Shown: piece by piece, positions 44,456 to 56,848 of the stretch | How positions within the stretch are numbered: position 1 is the stretch's first letter | Layout: the number at the start of each line of letters is the position of its first letter | Assembly (NCBI GenBank): GCA_037043455.1 | Contig: JAWPHD010000297.1 | Location: 453,786 to 517,785 of the forward strand | DNA length: 64,000 bases | Origin: Cyrtodaria siliqua | Taxonomy: Eukaryota; Mollusca; Bivalvia; Adapedonta; Hiatellidae | Direction: 5' to 3' | Program-made: the position numbers and the translations under genes | The notes under the pieces: generated by a model | Database searches by the model: none | What the model was told of the DNA's origin: nothing | What the model saw: only the letters and a program-made list of their open reading frames with translations

Positions 44456-44612
44456 AGCCTGCTAAGGGTGACTACAACAATCTGATCAGGGTTTACACTG
44501 TCTGGCTGCTTATCAGTTATTTAACCAAAACACTCCTTTGTATCATAAATGGAATGGTCCAAACTCAAAGAAAGGACAGTCCATTATACATTCATAGCGG
44601 GCTAAGGGTTAA
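44456..44612. mobile_element. MITE copy 2, hairpin lost
   Basis: Matches the element at 26771-26986: the right end in reverse is TTAACCCTTAGCCCGCTATG, and the interior has TGATCAGGGTTTACACTGTC and CATAAATGGAATGGTCC. The left arm of the central hairpin is missing, so only GATCAGGGTTTACA remains. Confidence 0.75.
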
Positions 44613-45279
44613 TGATAAAATGTTTAAATACATATTGTAAATCATCAGTCTTGCAATATTTGTTTTGCTGTTGCTAGATTAAAACAATGATTTTGAATTA
44701 CACTTGTATTGCATAAATTGACAATGTTAAAATGGTTTCAATATTAAGTTTACAGTCTAGTAAAAATGTTGTTACTGCAAGATTAGAACAACAATATTGC
44801 TTCACTTGACGATGTTAGAGTGGTTTCAATATTAAGTTTACAGTCTAGCAAACATGTTGTTACTACAAGATTAGAACAACAATTTAGAATGCGTATTGCT
44901 TCACTTGGCGATATTAAAGTGGTTTCGATATTAAGTTGACGGTCTAGCAAAAAAAATAGTTTGTTGTTAAAGACTAGAAAAAATATTTAGAATTGCATAT
45001 TGCATCAATTTACAATGTTAATATGTTTATATCAAACAATGCTCAATGGTTATGAAATTAGGTCTGTTTGGGGTTCAAAGCTAAAATTGGGGGTTTGCCT
45101 AAACTCTGCACACTACAGTTGTAATGTCCTCCATGACAGTAGTCGAAACGCAAATCAGTATGTTCTTGTAAACTTCAGTTTATTAACTTAACTTCTGTTA
45201 TTTATTGTACAATATTAAATTTGATATCAAAATCACCTACACATTCATCACCACTATTTCTCAAGTACATACACCAGGC

Positions 45280-48200
45280 ATGTAATCAGTGCTCTTAGGT
45301 ACATCTGAACAGAGTGATGTCCCTGTGTTTTACCATTCTCAAGGCTCTTAGATACATAACAGGGAATGACTGCCCTATCCCAGCATTATACGAGCTCCTG
45401 CATAGATATGTGAGTGCTTGCTCTGTTCCACTATTCTACAGACTGTTAACATGGAGTGCCTGTCCTGTCCCACCATGCTACAGGTTGTTTTAAACATGGA
45501 GTGTCTACTCTTCACACCATTCTACAGACTGTTAACACAGAGTGCTAGCCCTGTCCCACCATTCTACAGACTGTTAACATGGAGTGCCTGTCCTGTCCCA
45601 CCATGCTACAGGTTGTTTTAAACATGGAGTGTCTACTCTTCACACCATTCTACAGACTGTTAACACAGAGTGCTAGCCCTGTCCCACCATTCTACAGACT
45701 GTTAACATGGAGTGCCTGTCCTGTCCCACCATGCTACAGGTTGTTTTAAACATGGAGTGTCTACTCTTCACACCATTCTACTGTTAACATGAAGAGCTGT
45801 AAACATGGAGTTCCTGCCCTGTCCCACCATTGTTAACACGGAGTGCCTGCCCTGTCCCACCATTCTATAGCTGTTAACATGGAGTGCCTGCTCTGATGTA
45901 ACATTCTACAGGCTGTTAACATGGAGTGCCTGTGCAGTCGTACCATTCTACAGGCTGTTAACATGGAGTGCCTGCCTTGTCTTACCATTCTACAGTCTGT
46001 TAGCATGGAGTGCCTGCCCTGTCCCACCATTTTACAGTCTGTTAACATGGAGTGCCTGCCATGTCTTATCATTCTACAGTCTGTTAACATTGAGTGCTTG
46101 CCCTGTCTTACCATTCTAGTCTGTTAACATGAAGTGCATGCTCTGTCCCACCATTCTATGGGCTGCTAACATAGAGTGCCTGCTCTTTCCCACCATTCTA
46201 CAGGCTGTTAACATGGAATGCCCACCTTGTTCCACCATTCTACGGCTGTAAACATAGAGTGTCTGCCCTGTCCCACCATTCCACAATCTGTTAATATGAA
46301 GTGCATGCTCTGTCCCACCACGGGCTGTTAACATAGAGTGCCTGCTCTGTCCCACCATTCTACAGGCTGTTAACATGGAGTGCCTGTCCTACCATTCTAC
46401 TGGATGTTAACATACTCTGTCCCACCATTCTACAGGCTGTTAACATGGAGTGCCTGTCCTACCATTCTACTGGATGTTAACATACTCTGTCCCACCATTC
46501 TACAGGCTGTTAACATGGAGTGCCTGCTCTGTCTCACCATTATACGAACCTAACATGGAGTGCCTGCCTTGTCCCACCACTCTATAGGCTGTTAACATGG
46601 AGTGCCTACCCTGTCCCACCATTCTACGGGCAGTTAACAGAGAGTGCCTGCTCTGTCCCACCATTCTAATAGCTGTTAACATGGATTGTCTGCCCTGTCC
46701 CACCATTCTACAGTCTGTTAACATAGAGTGCCTGCTCTGCCCCCACCATTCTATGGGCTGTTAACATAAAGTGCCTGCTCTGTCCCACCATTCTATAGGC
46801 TGTTAACATAGAGTGCCTGCTCTGTCCCACCATTATACGGACTTAACATGGAGTGCCTGCCTTGTCCCACCATTCTACCTGCTGTTAACATGGAAGGCCG
46901 GCTCTGTCATAACATTCTACTGTCTGCTAACATGGGTTGTCTGCCCTGTCCCACAATTCTACTGTCTGTTAAGATGGAGTGCCTGCCCTGTCTAAGAATT
47001 CTACAGTCTGCTAACATGGGTTGTCTGCCCAGTCCCACCATTCTACCTGCTGTTAACATGGAAGGCCTGCTCTGTCTTAACATTCTACTGTCTGCTAACA
47101 TGGGTTGTCTGCCCTGTCCCACAATTCTACTGTCTGTTAAGATGGAGTGCCTGCCCTGTCTAAGAATTCTACAGTCTGCTAACATGGGTTGTCTGCCCAG
47201 TCCCACCATTCTACCTGCTGTTAACATGGAGTGCCTGCCTTGTCTTACCATACTACAGTCTGCTAACATTGGTTGTCTGCCCTGTCTTACCATTCTACAG
47301 GCTGTTGACATGGATTGTCTACCCTGTCCCACCATTCTGCAGTCTGTTTACATGAAGTGCCTGCTCTGTCCCACCATTATATGGGCTGTTAACATAGAGT
47401 GCCTACTCTGTCCCACCATTCTATGGGCTGTTAACATAGGGTGCCTGCTCTCTCCCACCATTCTACAGGATGTTAACATAGAGTGCCTGCTCTGTCTCAC
47501 CATTCTACAGGCTGTTAACATGGATTATCTGCCCTGTCCCACCATTCTGCCTGCTGTTAACATGGATTGTCTGCTCTTTTCCACCATTCTACAGTCTGTT
47601 TATATGTAGTGCATGCTCTGTCCCACCATTCTACAGGCTGTTAACATAGAGTGTCTGCTCTGTCCCACCAATCTACAGGCTGTTAACATGGATTATCTGC
47701 CCTGTCCCACCATTCTGCCTGCTGTTAACATGGATTGTCTGCTCTTTCCCACCATTCTACAGTCTGTTAATATGTAGTGCATGCTCTGTCCCACCATTCT
47801 ATAGGCTGTTTACATGTAGTGCAGGATCTGTCTCACCATTTTACCTTCTGTTAACACGGATTGTCAGCCCTATCCCACCATTCTATAGTCTGTTAACATG
47901 AAGTGCATGCTCTGTCCCACCATTCTATGGGCTGTTAACATAGAATGCCTGCTCTGCCCTACCATTCTATAGGCTTCTAACATGGATTGTCTGCCCTAAG
48001 CCACCATTCTACCTGCTGTTAAAATGGATTGTCTGCCCTGTCCCACCATTCTGCAGGCTGTTAATATGGATTGTCTGCCCTGTCCTACCATTCTATAGAC
48101 TGTTAACATGGAGTGCCTGCTCTGTCCCACCATTCTATAGGCTGTTAACATGAAGTGCCTGTTCTGTCCCATCATTCTACAGGCTGTTAATATGAAGTGC

Positions 48201-51200
48201 ATGCTCTGTCCCAACATTCTATAAGCTGTTAACATACAGTGCCTGCCCTGTCCCACCATTCTACAGACTGTTAAAATGGAGTGCCTGCTCTGTCCCAACA
48301 TTGTACAGGCTGCTAACATGGAGTGCCTGCCCTTTCCCACCATTCTACAGACTGTTAACATGGAGTGCCTGCTCTGTCCCAACATTCTATAAGCTGTTAA
48401 CATGCAGTGCCAGCCCTGTCCCACCATTCTACAGACTGTTAACATGGAGTGCCTGCCCTGTCCCACCATTCTACAGACTGTTAACATGGAGTGCCTGCTC
48501 TGTCTCAACATTCTATAAGCTGTTAACATGCAGTGCCTGCCCTGTCCCACCATTCTACAGACTGTTAACATGGAGTGCCTGCTCTGTCCCACCCTTCTAC
48601 AGACTTAACATGGAGTGCCTGCTCTGTCCCAACATGTACAGGCTGCTAACATGGAGTGCCTGCCCTGTCCCGCCATTCTACAGACTGTTAACATGGAGTG
48701 CCTGCCCTGTCCCACCATTCTACAGACTGTTAACATGGAGTGTCTGCTCTGTCCCAACATTGTACAGGCTGCTAACATGGAGTGCCTGCCCTGTCCCACC
48801 ATTCTACAGACTGTTAACATGGAGTGCCTGCTCTGTCCCAACATTCTATAAGCTGTTACCATGCAGTGCCTGCCCTGTCCCACCATTCTACAGACTGTTA
48901 ACATGAAGTGCCTGCTCTGTCCCAACATTCTATAAGCTGTTAACATGCAGTGCCTGCCCTGTCCCACCATTCTACAGACTGTTAACATGGAGTGCCTGCT
49001 CTGTCCCAACATTGTACAGGCTGCTAACATGGAGTGCCTGCCCTGTCCCACCATTCTACAGACGGTTAACATGGAGTGCCTGCCTTGTCCCACCATTCTA
49101 TGGGCTGTTAACATGGAATGCCCCCATTGTCCCACCATTCTATAGGATGTTAAAATGGAGTGCCTGCCCTGTCCCACGATTCTACAGACTGATAACATGG
49201 AGTGCCTGCCCTTTCCCACCATTCTACAGACTGTTAACATGGAGTGCCTGCTCTGTCCCAACATTCTATAAGCTGTTAACATGCAGTGCCAGCCCTGTCC
49301 CACCATTCTACAGACTGTTAACATGAAGTGCCTGCCCTGCCCTACCATTCTACAGGCTGCCAACATGAAGTGCCTAGCCTGCCCTACCGTACCATTCTAC
49401 AGACTGTCACATGGAGGGCCTGCCCTACCCTACCATTATACAGGCTGTCAACATGGAGGGCCTGCCCTGCCCTACCATTCTACAGACTGTCACATAGAAA
49501 GCCTAACCTGCCCTAACATTCTACAGGCTGACAACATGGAGGGCCTGCCCTGCCCTAACATTCTACAGGCTGTCAACATGGAGTGCCTGCCCTGCCCTAC
49601 CATTCTACAGGCTGTCAACATGGAGTGCCTGCCCTGCCCTACCATTCTACAGGCTGTTAACATGGATTTTCTGCCCTGTCCCACCATTCTACAGGCTGTT
49701 AACATGGATTGTCTGCCCTGTCCCACCGTTCAACAGTCTGTTAACATGAAGTGCATGCTCTGTTCCACCATTTTACAGGCTGTTAACATAGAGTGCCTGC
49801 TCTGTCCCACCATTCTACAGGCTGTTAACATGGATTGTCTGCCCTGTCCCACCAGTCTACGGGCTGTTAACATAGAGTGCCTGCTCTGTCCCACCATTCT
49901 ACGGGCTGTTAACATGCCCTGTCCCACCATTCTATGGGCTGTTAACATGGAGTGCCTGCTCTGTCTTACCATTCTACAGTCTGTTAGCATGGATTGTCTG
50001 CCCTGTCCCAACATTCTACCCGCTGTTAACATAGAGTGCCTGCTCTGTCCCACCATTCTACGGGCTGTTAACATAGAGTGCCTGCTCTGTCCCACCATTC
50101 TACAGGCTGTTAACATGAAGTGCATGTTCTGTCCCACCATTCAACAGGCTGTCAATATGAAGTGCATGCTGTGTCCCACCATTCTACCTGCTGTCAACAT
50201 GGATTGTCTGCCCTGTCTCACCATTCTACCTGCTATCAACATGGATTGTCTGCCCTGTCTCACCATTCTACCTGCTGTCAACATGGATTGTCTGCCCTGT
50301 CTCACCATTCTACCTGCTGTTAACATGGAGTGCCTGCCTTGTCCCACCATTCTATGGGCTGTTAACATGGAATGCCCCCATTGTCCCACCATTCTATGGG
50401 ATGTTAACATGGAGTGCCTGCCCTGTCCCACTATTCTACAGACTGATAACATGGAGTGCTTGTTTTATCTCACCATTCTTCAGGCTGTGAACATGAAGTG
50501 CCTGCCCTGCCCTACCATTCTACAGGCTGCCAGCATGAAGTGCCTAGCCTGCCCTACCGACTGTCACATGGAGGGCCTGCCCTACCCTACCATTCTACAG
50601 ACTGTCACATAGAGGGCCTGCCCTGCCCTAACATTCTACAGGCTGTCAACATGGAGGGCCTGCCCTGCCCTACCATTCTACATGGTTTCAACATGGAGTG
50701 CCTGCCCTGCCCTACCATTCTACAGGCTGTTAACATGGATTGTCTGCCCTGTCCCACCGTTCAACAGTCTGTTAACATGAAGTGCATGCTCTGTTCCACC
50801 ATTTTACAGGCTGTTAACATGGATTGTCTGCCCTGTCCCACCAGTCTACGGGCTGTTAACATAGAGTGCCTGCTCTGTCCCACCATTCTACAGACTGTTA
50901 ACATGCCCTGTCCCACCATTCTATGGGCTGTTAACATGGAGTGCCTGCTCTGTCTTACCATTCTACAGACTGTTAACATGGAGTGCCTGCCCTGTCTTAC
51001 CATTCTACAGTCTGTTAGCATGGATTGTCTGCCCTGTCCCACCATTCTACGGGCTGTTAACATAGAGTGCCTGTTATTCTACAGTCTGTTAGCATGGATT
51101 GTCTGCCCTGTCCCACCATTCTACCCGCTGTTAACATGGATTGTCTGCCCTGTCCCACCATTCTACCCGCTGTTAACATGGATTGTCTGCCCTGTCCCAC

Positions 51201-51466
51201 CATTCTACGGGCTGTTAACATAGAGTGCCTGCTCTGTCCCACCATTCAACAGGCTGTCAATATGAAGTGCATGCTGTGTCCCACCATTCTACCTGCTGTT
51301 AACATGGATTGTCTGCCCTGTCCCACCATTCTACAGGCTGTTAACATGGTGTGCCTGTTCTGTCCCAACATTGTACAGGCTATTAACATGGAGTGGCTAC
51401 TCTGTCTTACCATTCTACAGTTAACATGGAGTGACTGCTCTGTCCCAACATTGTACAGGCTGTTAA
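45280..51466. repeat. 42-bp minisatellite, left block
   Basis: The unit is GACTGTTAACATGGAGTGCC followed by TGCCCTGTCCCACCATTCTA and CA. About 144 copies. The first ~130 bases still look like the 51-base family (CTCTTAGGTACATCTGAACA). Local higher-order patterns include three 128-base copies at 45.44-45.78 kb, a 168-170-base duplication at 46.92-47.22 kb, and a ~1.17-kb duplication linking 49.36 kb and 50.53 kb. Frames of up to 443 codons on plus and 253 on minus follow from the period of 42. Confidence 0.93.
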
Positions 51467-51471
51467 CATGG

Positions 51472-52934
51472 CAGGGTTCCGGAAATACGGTTGCCCGACG
51501 CCCCGGGCAAGTGGATTTTGGATGCAGTCAAGTGACCTTCGCAAATCTGGTTGCCCGCCACTTGCCCGACGGACATTTCCATTTCAGAACAAGTCAAGTG
51601 GCAAACTAGCCATATCAGAATTTCATTCTGATAACTGAATAAAACTTGCCGCTGTTTTTCGCCACTAGCGATTGTTAATAAGATCAAACAACTTTCGGTA
51701 CAATCAACAATCTCGCCCCAGGCAGCTTAATTTGTGGCATTATTTCAATAAACAACTAATTTAACCACACGCGCATTTCACACCGTTTGAAAACAACTTA
51801 TCCTGGCACGACCGTCAGACGTGTGTCCATTGGCCAATGAAATCGCGGCAATTATGTCCGTGACCTACCAACCATAAACATAGCTACTTTCAGAAATCGT
51901 TTCCAAATAATCTGGACCTTCCACCAATCAAATCAGAAAACTCTTTCTTAATTTGCAAATTTAATGTGTCAAAATAATGATTGACAGGCCCACGTGACGT
52001 TATGTTTTTGTTTAGATAATTTTGCCGAAGATTTTTTTCGTAACGAAAATACACATTTCTTTTACTCGAAGCACTCGTTTATCAATGCGCTTTTATGAGG
52101 TATTTGGTGTATTTCATTGATATAGTCTGTAATTAAACATATATGGAAGTGCATACTACACAAATAAGTTGCATAACTTAGCGATATGCGCATGTCATGG
52201 GTTTTCGCAATTTCAGAAAAATCACGGAACCTTTTTCTCAAGTTCTGAACTTTCGCTTTTGATAAATAAGGTTACTGCTACTACTTCTTAAACAATTACT
52301 AGGGAACCCTAATAAGGGAACCCCTATTCACGCCTCTTGCTTTCATCTAATTCCCTTTAGTTAAAATACAAAGCCGTAGGAACGTTACCATGATTGCAGA
52401 AATTGGGGGCCAAGTGAATATTTTTAATAACGTTTTTGTTTTGTTTCTTTGCTTGTCGCATATTTAAATGAATACAATAGCTTCTTTTTTCCTGTCAACT
52501 GGTTAATTGTACACACTGTGACATTAAAAGTTCCATACACTAGCTGCCAATCTTTTTTTTTGGATGGTCATCAAAAATGATGGGGGGTTGTGTGTGGGGG
52601 GATTCGGGTGGGGTGGGAGGGCGGAATAAAATGAGTTTGTATACTGTCTCATCATTTTATGATTTAAGTAACACAAAGATGTAATAGACACAAAAGAAGA
52701 AAATGCAACCATTTGATTTTTTTATATGAATAAATACAATGTATTAACTAATTCATAAAATACACTCTCCCTTCCTTTTCTAAGTATAATGGTCCAAATT
52801 ATGCGGCGGTCCGTCACGTTTAACACGAATAATGGTACACCGCCAATTTTTGGGGCAATTAAGTGTTCTTAAATGTGGGGCAAGTGACATTATGGGCAGG
52901 GCAAGTGGATTTTCAAAATATTTCCAGAACCCTG
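51472..52934. mobile_element. hAT-like non-autonomous DNA transposon, 1463 bp
   Basis: The ends are inverted: CAGGGTTCCGGAAATA at the left and CAGGGTTCTGGAAATA read in reverse at the right. CATGG flanks both sides (51467-51471, 52935-52939); deleting the element and one CATGG restores a normal unit (GTTAACATGGAGTGCC). Subterminal copies of GGGCAAGTGGATTTT lie near both ends (about 51505 and 52900), as in many hAT elements. A 5-base duplication differs from the usual 8 of hAT, so the superfamily is not certain. There is no transposase frame; the interior is AT-rich. Confidence 0.8.
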
Positions 52935-52939
52935 CATGG

Positions 52940-55310
52940 AGTGCCTGCCCTGTCCCACCATTCTACAGACTGTTAACATGGAGTGCCTGCCGTGTCTTAC
53001 CATTCTACAGGCTATTTACATGGAGTGCCTGCTCTGTCCCAACATTCTATAAGCTATTAACATGCAGTGCCAGCCCTGTACCACCATTTTACAGACTGTT
53101 AACATGGAGTGCCTGCTCTGTCCCAACATTCTATAAGCTATTAACATGCAGTGCCAGCCCTGTACCACCATTCCACAGGTTGATAACATGGAGTGCCTGC
53201 TCTGTCCCAACATTTTATAAGCTGTAACATGGAGTGCCTGCTCTGTCCCAACATTCTATAAGCTGTTAACATGGAGTGCCTGCCCTATCCCGCCATTCTA
53301 CAAACGTTTAACATGGAGTGCCTGCTCTGTCCCAACATTCTATAGGCTGTTAACATGGAGTGCCTGCTCTGTCCCAACATTTTATAAGCTGTTAACATGG
53401 ATTGCCTGCTCTGTCCCAACATTCTATAAGCTGTTAACATGGAGTGCCTGCCCTGTCCCGCCATTCTACAGACGGTTAACATGGAGTGCCTGCTCTGTCC
53501 CAACATTTTATAAGCTGTTAACATGGATTGCCTGCTCTGTCCCAACATTCTATAAGCTGTTAACATGGATTGCCTGCTCTGTCCCAACATTCTATAAGCT
53601 GTTAACATGGATTGCCTGCTCTGTCCCAACATTCTATAAGCTGTTAACATGGATTGCCTGCTCTGTCCCAACATTCTATAAGCTGTTAACATGGAGTGCC
53701 TGCCCTGTCCCGCCATTCTACAAACGGTTAACATGGATTGCCTGCTCTGTCCCAACATTCTATAGGCTGTTAACATGGAGTGCCTGCCCTGTCCCGCCAT
53801 TCTATAAACGGTTAACATGGAGTGCCTGCTCTGTCCCAACATTCTATAGGCTGTTAACATGGAGTGCCTGCTCTGTCCCAACATTTTATAAGCTGTTAAC
53901 ATGGATTGCCTGCTCTGTCCCAACATTCTATAAGCTGTTAACATGGATTGCCTGCTCTGTCCCAACATTCTATAAGCTGTTAACATGGATTGCCTGCCCT
54001 GTCCCAACATTTTATAAGCTGTTAACATGGATTGCCTGCTCTGTCCCAACATTCTATAAGCTGTTAACATGGAGTGCCTGCCCTGTCCCGCCATTCTACA
54101 GACGGTTAACATGGAGTGCCTGCTCTGTCCCAACATTTTATAAGCTGTTAACATGGATTGCCTGCTCTGTCCCAACATTCTATAAGCTGTTAACATGGAT
54201 TGCCTGCTCTGTTCCAACATTCTATAAGCTGTTAACATGGATTGCCTGCTCTGTCCCAACATTCTATAAGCTGTTAACATGGATTGCCTGCCCTGTCCCA
54301 ACATTCTATATGCTGTTAACATGGATTGCCTGCCCTGTCCCAACATTCTATAAGCTGTTAACATGGATTGCCTGCCCTGTCCCAACATTCTATAAGCTGT
54401 TAACATGGAGTGCCTGCTCTGTCCCAACATTCTATAAGCTGTTAACATGGATTGCCTGCCCTGTCCCAACATTCTATAAGCTGTTAACATGGATTGCCTG
54501 CTCTGTCCCAACATTCTATAAGCTGTTAACATGGATTGCCTGCCCTGTCCCAACTTTCTATAAGCTGTTAACATGGATTGCCTGCCCTGTCCCAACATTC
54601 TATAAGCTGTTAACATGGATTGCCTGCCCTGTCCCAACATTCTATAACCTGTTAACATGTATTGCCCGCCCTGTCCCAACATTCTATAAGCTGTTAACAT
54701 GGATTGCCTGCCCTGTCCCAACATTCTATAAGCTGTTAACATGGATTGCCTGCCCTGTCCCAACATTCTATAAGCTGTTAACATGGATTGCCTGCCCTGT
54801 CCCAACATTCTATAAGCTGTTAACATGGATTGCCTGCCCTGTCCCAACATTCTATAAGCTGTTAACATGGATTGTCTGCCCTGTCCCAACATTCTATAAG
54901 CTGTTAACATGGATTGCCTGCCCTGTCCCAACATTCTATAAGCTGTTAACATGGATTGCCTGCCCTGTCCCAACATTCTATAAGCTGTTAACATGGATTG
55001 CCTGCCCTGTCCCAACATTCTATAAGCTGTTAACATGGATTGCCTGCCCTGTCCCGCCATTCTACAAACGGTTAACATGGAGGGCCTGCCCTGCCCTACC
55101 ATTCTACAGGCTTTCAACATGGAGGGCCTGCCCTGCCCTCCCATTCTACAGGCTGTTAACATGAAGTGCCTGTCCTGCCCTACCATTCTACAGACTTTCA
55201 ACATGGAGGGCCTGCCCTGCCCTACCATTCTACAGGCTGTAAACATGAAGTGCCTGCCCTGCCCTACCATTTGACAGGCTGTCAACATTAAGTGCAGCCC
55301 AGTCCCACTA
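52940..55310. repeat. 42-bp minisatellite, right block, highly uniform
   Basis: About 56 units, most of the form TAAGCTGTTAACATGGATTG then CCTGCCCTGTCCCAACATTC and TA. The uniformity keeps a 667-codon minus frame open (53285-55288) and a 284-codon plus frame. A minority unit with CCCGCCATTCTACA recurs at irregular intervals. The last units change to GGAGGGCCTGCCCTGCCCTA. Confidence 0.93.
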
Positions 55311-56163
55311 TCTGCATGCTGTTTGAAACATTGTAACCATCTTCAGCATGATACGATGCCTAATTCATAGTTTTTAAATTATTTTCCTCTTAAAGGTTTA
55401 AAGTGGGTAAATCAGGATTTTTTTAGAAATATCTTAAATGATAAAAAATGTCCAATTCATGATAAAACACTTATGTCAATCCAAATATGATGTTCAAGCC
55501 GTATTGTTAAGATTTAAACATTGAATACTCCATATAGCTAGGACGGAATCGGACATATAATGCTGAAATTAACCCTGGTGGGTAACCTAGGATAGCATGT
55601 ATATTACTGTGCAGAATCAATTTCTTTGCAAATAAGGGATCATTTTTAGGCCCATTCATTATATTTAGGCTCTTCAAAATAGAAAATATATTTGTCAATT
55701 TTGTCAGACACCTAGACCCCTTTGAAAAGCCTGATGTATTCTCTTTAACCTGGAACGTAACTTTTTCTTGTACAAGTGATTATGGCTGATTTATAACTTT
55801 TTATGTAATAGTTTTACATAAATAATGCATTAATGAATTCATCTGAAAAAGGCCATTAACTATGATTCATAATTTTTGACTTATTTCCCTTTGAAACATC
55901 TAACATGAAAATGGGGATAAATTTGGTAAAAGGCAAGACAGATTTATGGTGCTTGTAAAACAGATGATGAAAATGCCAAGTTTGAAAGTTTTCTGTCAAT
56001 AGGTTTTTGGAATATGACCGTACATCAAAACGTTTTAACAAAAAATCTAAGTGGTAAAAGTGGATAGTTCTGGTAAAATGCATGACAGAGTCGAGGTGCT
56101 TGTCGCATATGGTTGTGTAATGGTGATGAATATGTATGCTAGCGTTAAAAGTTTTCTGTTAAA
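55311..56163. other. No gene; diverged ~150-bp direct repeats
   Basis: A motif of the type GGTAAAA(T/G)GCA(T/A)GACA followed by GGTGCTTGT and, ~80 bases later, AAAGTTTTCTGT occurs near 55925, 56070 and (after the palindrome) 56238. This points to an old tandem or dispersed repeat. No frame with a domain. Confidence 0.5.
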
Positions 56164-56242
56164 TTTTACATGAATTATATATGTTGAATATACAATCATA
56201 TTCAATATGATTGTATATTCAACATATATAATTCATGTAAAA
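56164..56242. repeat. 79-bp near-perfect palindrome
   Basis: The arms 56164-56202 and 56204-56242 are perfect reverse complements over 39 bases, with a single C (56203) between them. The arm begins TTTTACATGAATTATATATG. It is AT-rich and could form a cruciform. It sits inside the ~150-base repeat series, interrupting one copy. Confidence 0.95.
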
Positions 56243-56848
56243 TGCATGACAAAGATATGGTTCTTGTAATATAGAGTAATGATAATGAACAATGTGTGCC
56301 ACGTTTCAAAGCTTTCGGACAATTTGTTCTTGAGAAATAAAGAAAAACAAAAAATTAAACCAAAAACAAAATTTAAAAATAAACAGACAGACGAGAGCTA
56401 TGTTGTGTGAATTTTATACTGTGGGGTTAGTAGGACATGACAACACTATTGGGGGTGTAAAATATGTACGTTTGGATGTTGTGAGGTTTGCCTGTGTTAA
56501 AAAACCCATATGGAAAATAAAGAATAATTACTTAACACACCCCATACTGTTCAAATAAGCATTTTTAATGGGGTTAAAATGATAAAACCTCACAAGACAC
56601 ATTGTACACATAAATTCACCCAGAATGCAGCTCTTGTAAGAGCAAACGGATGGACAGAACTCACCAAATCATAAGCCTGGATTTGCTATGCGATCAAGAT
56701 AAAGGTTTGACTTGCCTTTACTTGTGATTATGACTAATAACTTCCTAAGTATTAGGTCTACAGGAACGAATCTGTTCACTTCTTCCGCATGATCCAGTGA
56801 ATACATCTGAACAAGGCCCATAACCATAACTCTCCGATTCTTATTTTT
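56243..56848. other. No gene recognised
   Basis: It contains the third ~150-base repeat copy, then AT-rich DNA without a domain-bearing frame. Confidence 0.45.

Larger units (their letters stand above)
28834..45240. repeat. Diverged ~130-155-bp satellite with higher-order repeats
   Basis: The monomer landmarks are TTAGCTCAGTATTGTAAATT, TAGCAACACATCA, TTGTTGCTAGACTGGAATAA, ATTGACAATGTTAAAATGAT and AACAGCATAACTTCTT...AAATGCTGTTTTC. A typical spacing is 154 bases (33001 to 33155). Between 30.9 and 39.0 kb the monomers form 1.2-1.8-kb higher-order units that also include a ~400-base non-monomer segment marked by GGCTATGGGTGAC at 31041, 32623, 34047, 36317, 37729 and 38964. At 41.9-43.6 kb monomers are nearly identical; from 43.7 to 45.2 kb they are strongly diverged. 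Monomers keep two inverted repeats. No gene was seen; short minus frames are by-products. Confidence 0.9.

Noticed and set aside
49281..51609. Plus-strand frames of 443, 255 and 180 codons rich in cysteine and proline
   Set aside because: Same cause (42-base units); the last one runs directly into the inserted hAT-like element, so it is not a conserved gene.
53285..55288. 667-codon minus-strand frame with 14-residue repeats
   Set aside because: The 42-base period makes it; it starts and ends with the array, and long frames exist on the opposite strand as well. I see no signal, domain or gene structure.
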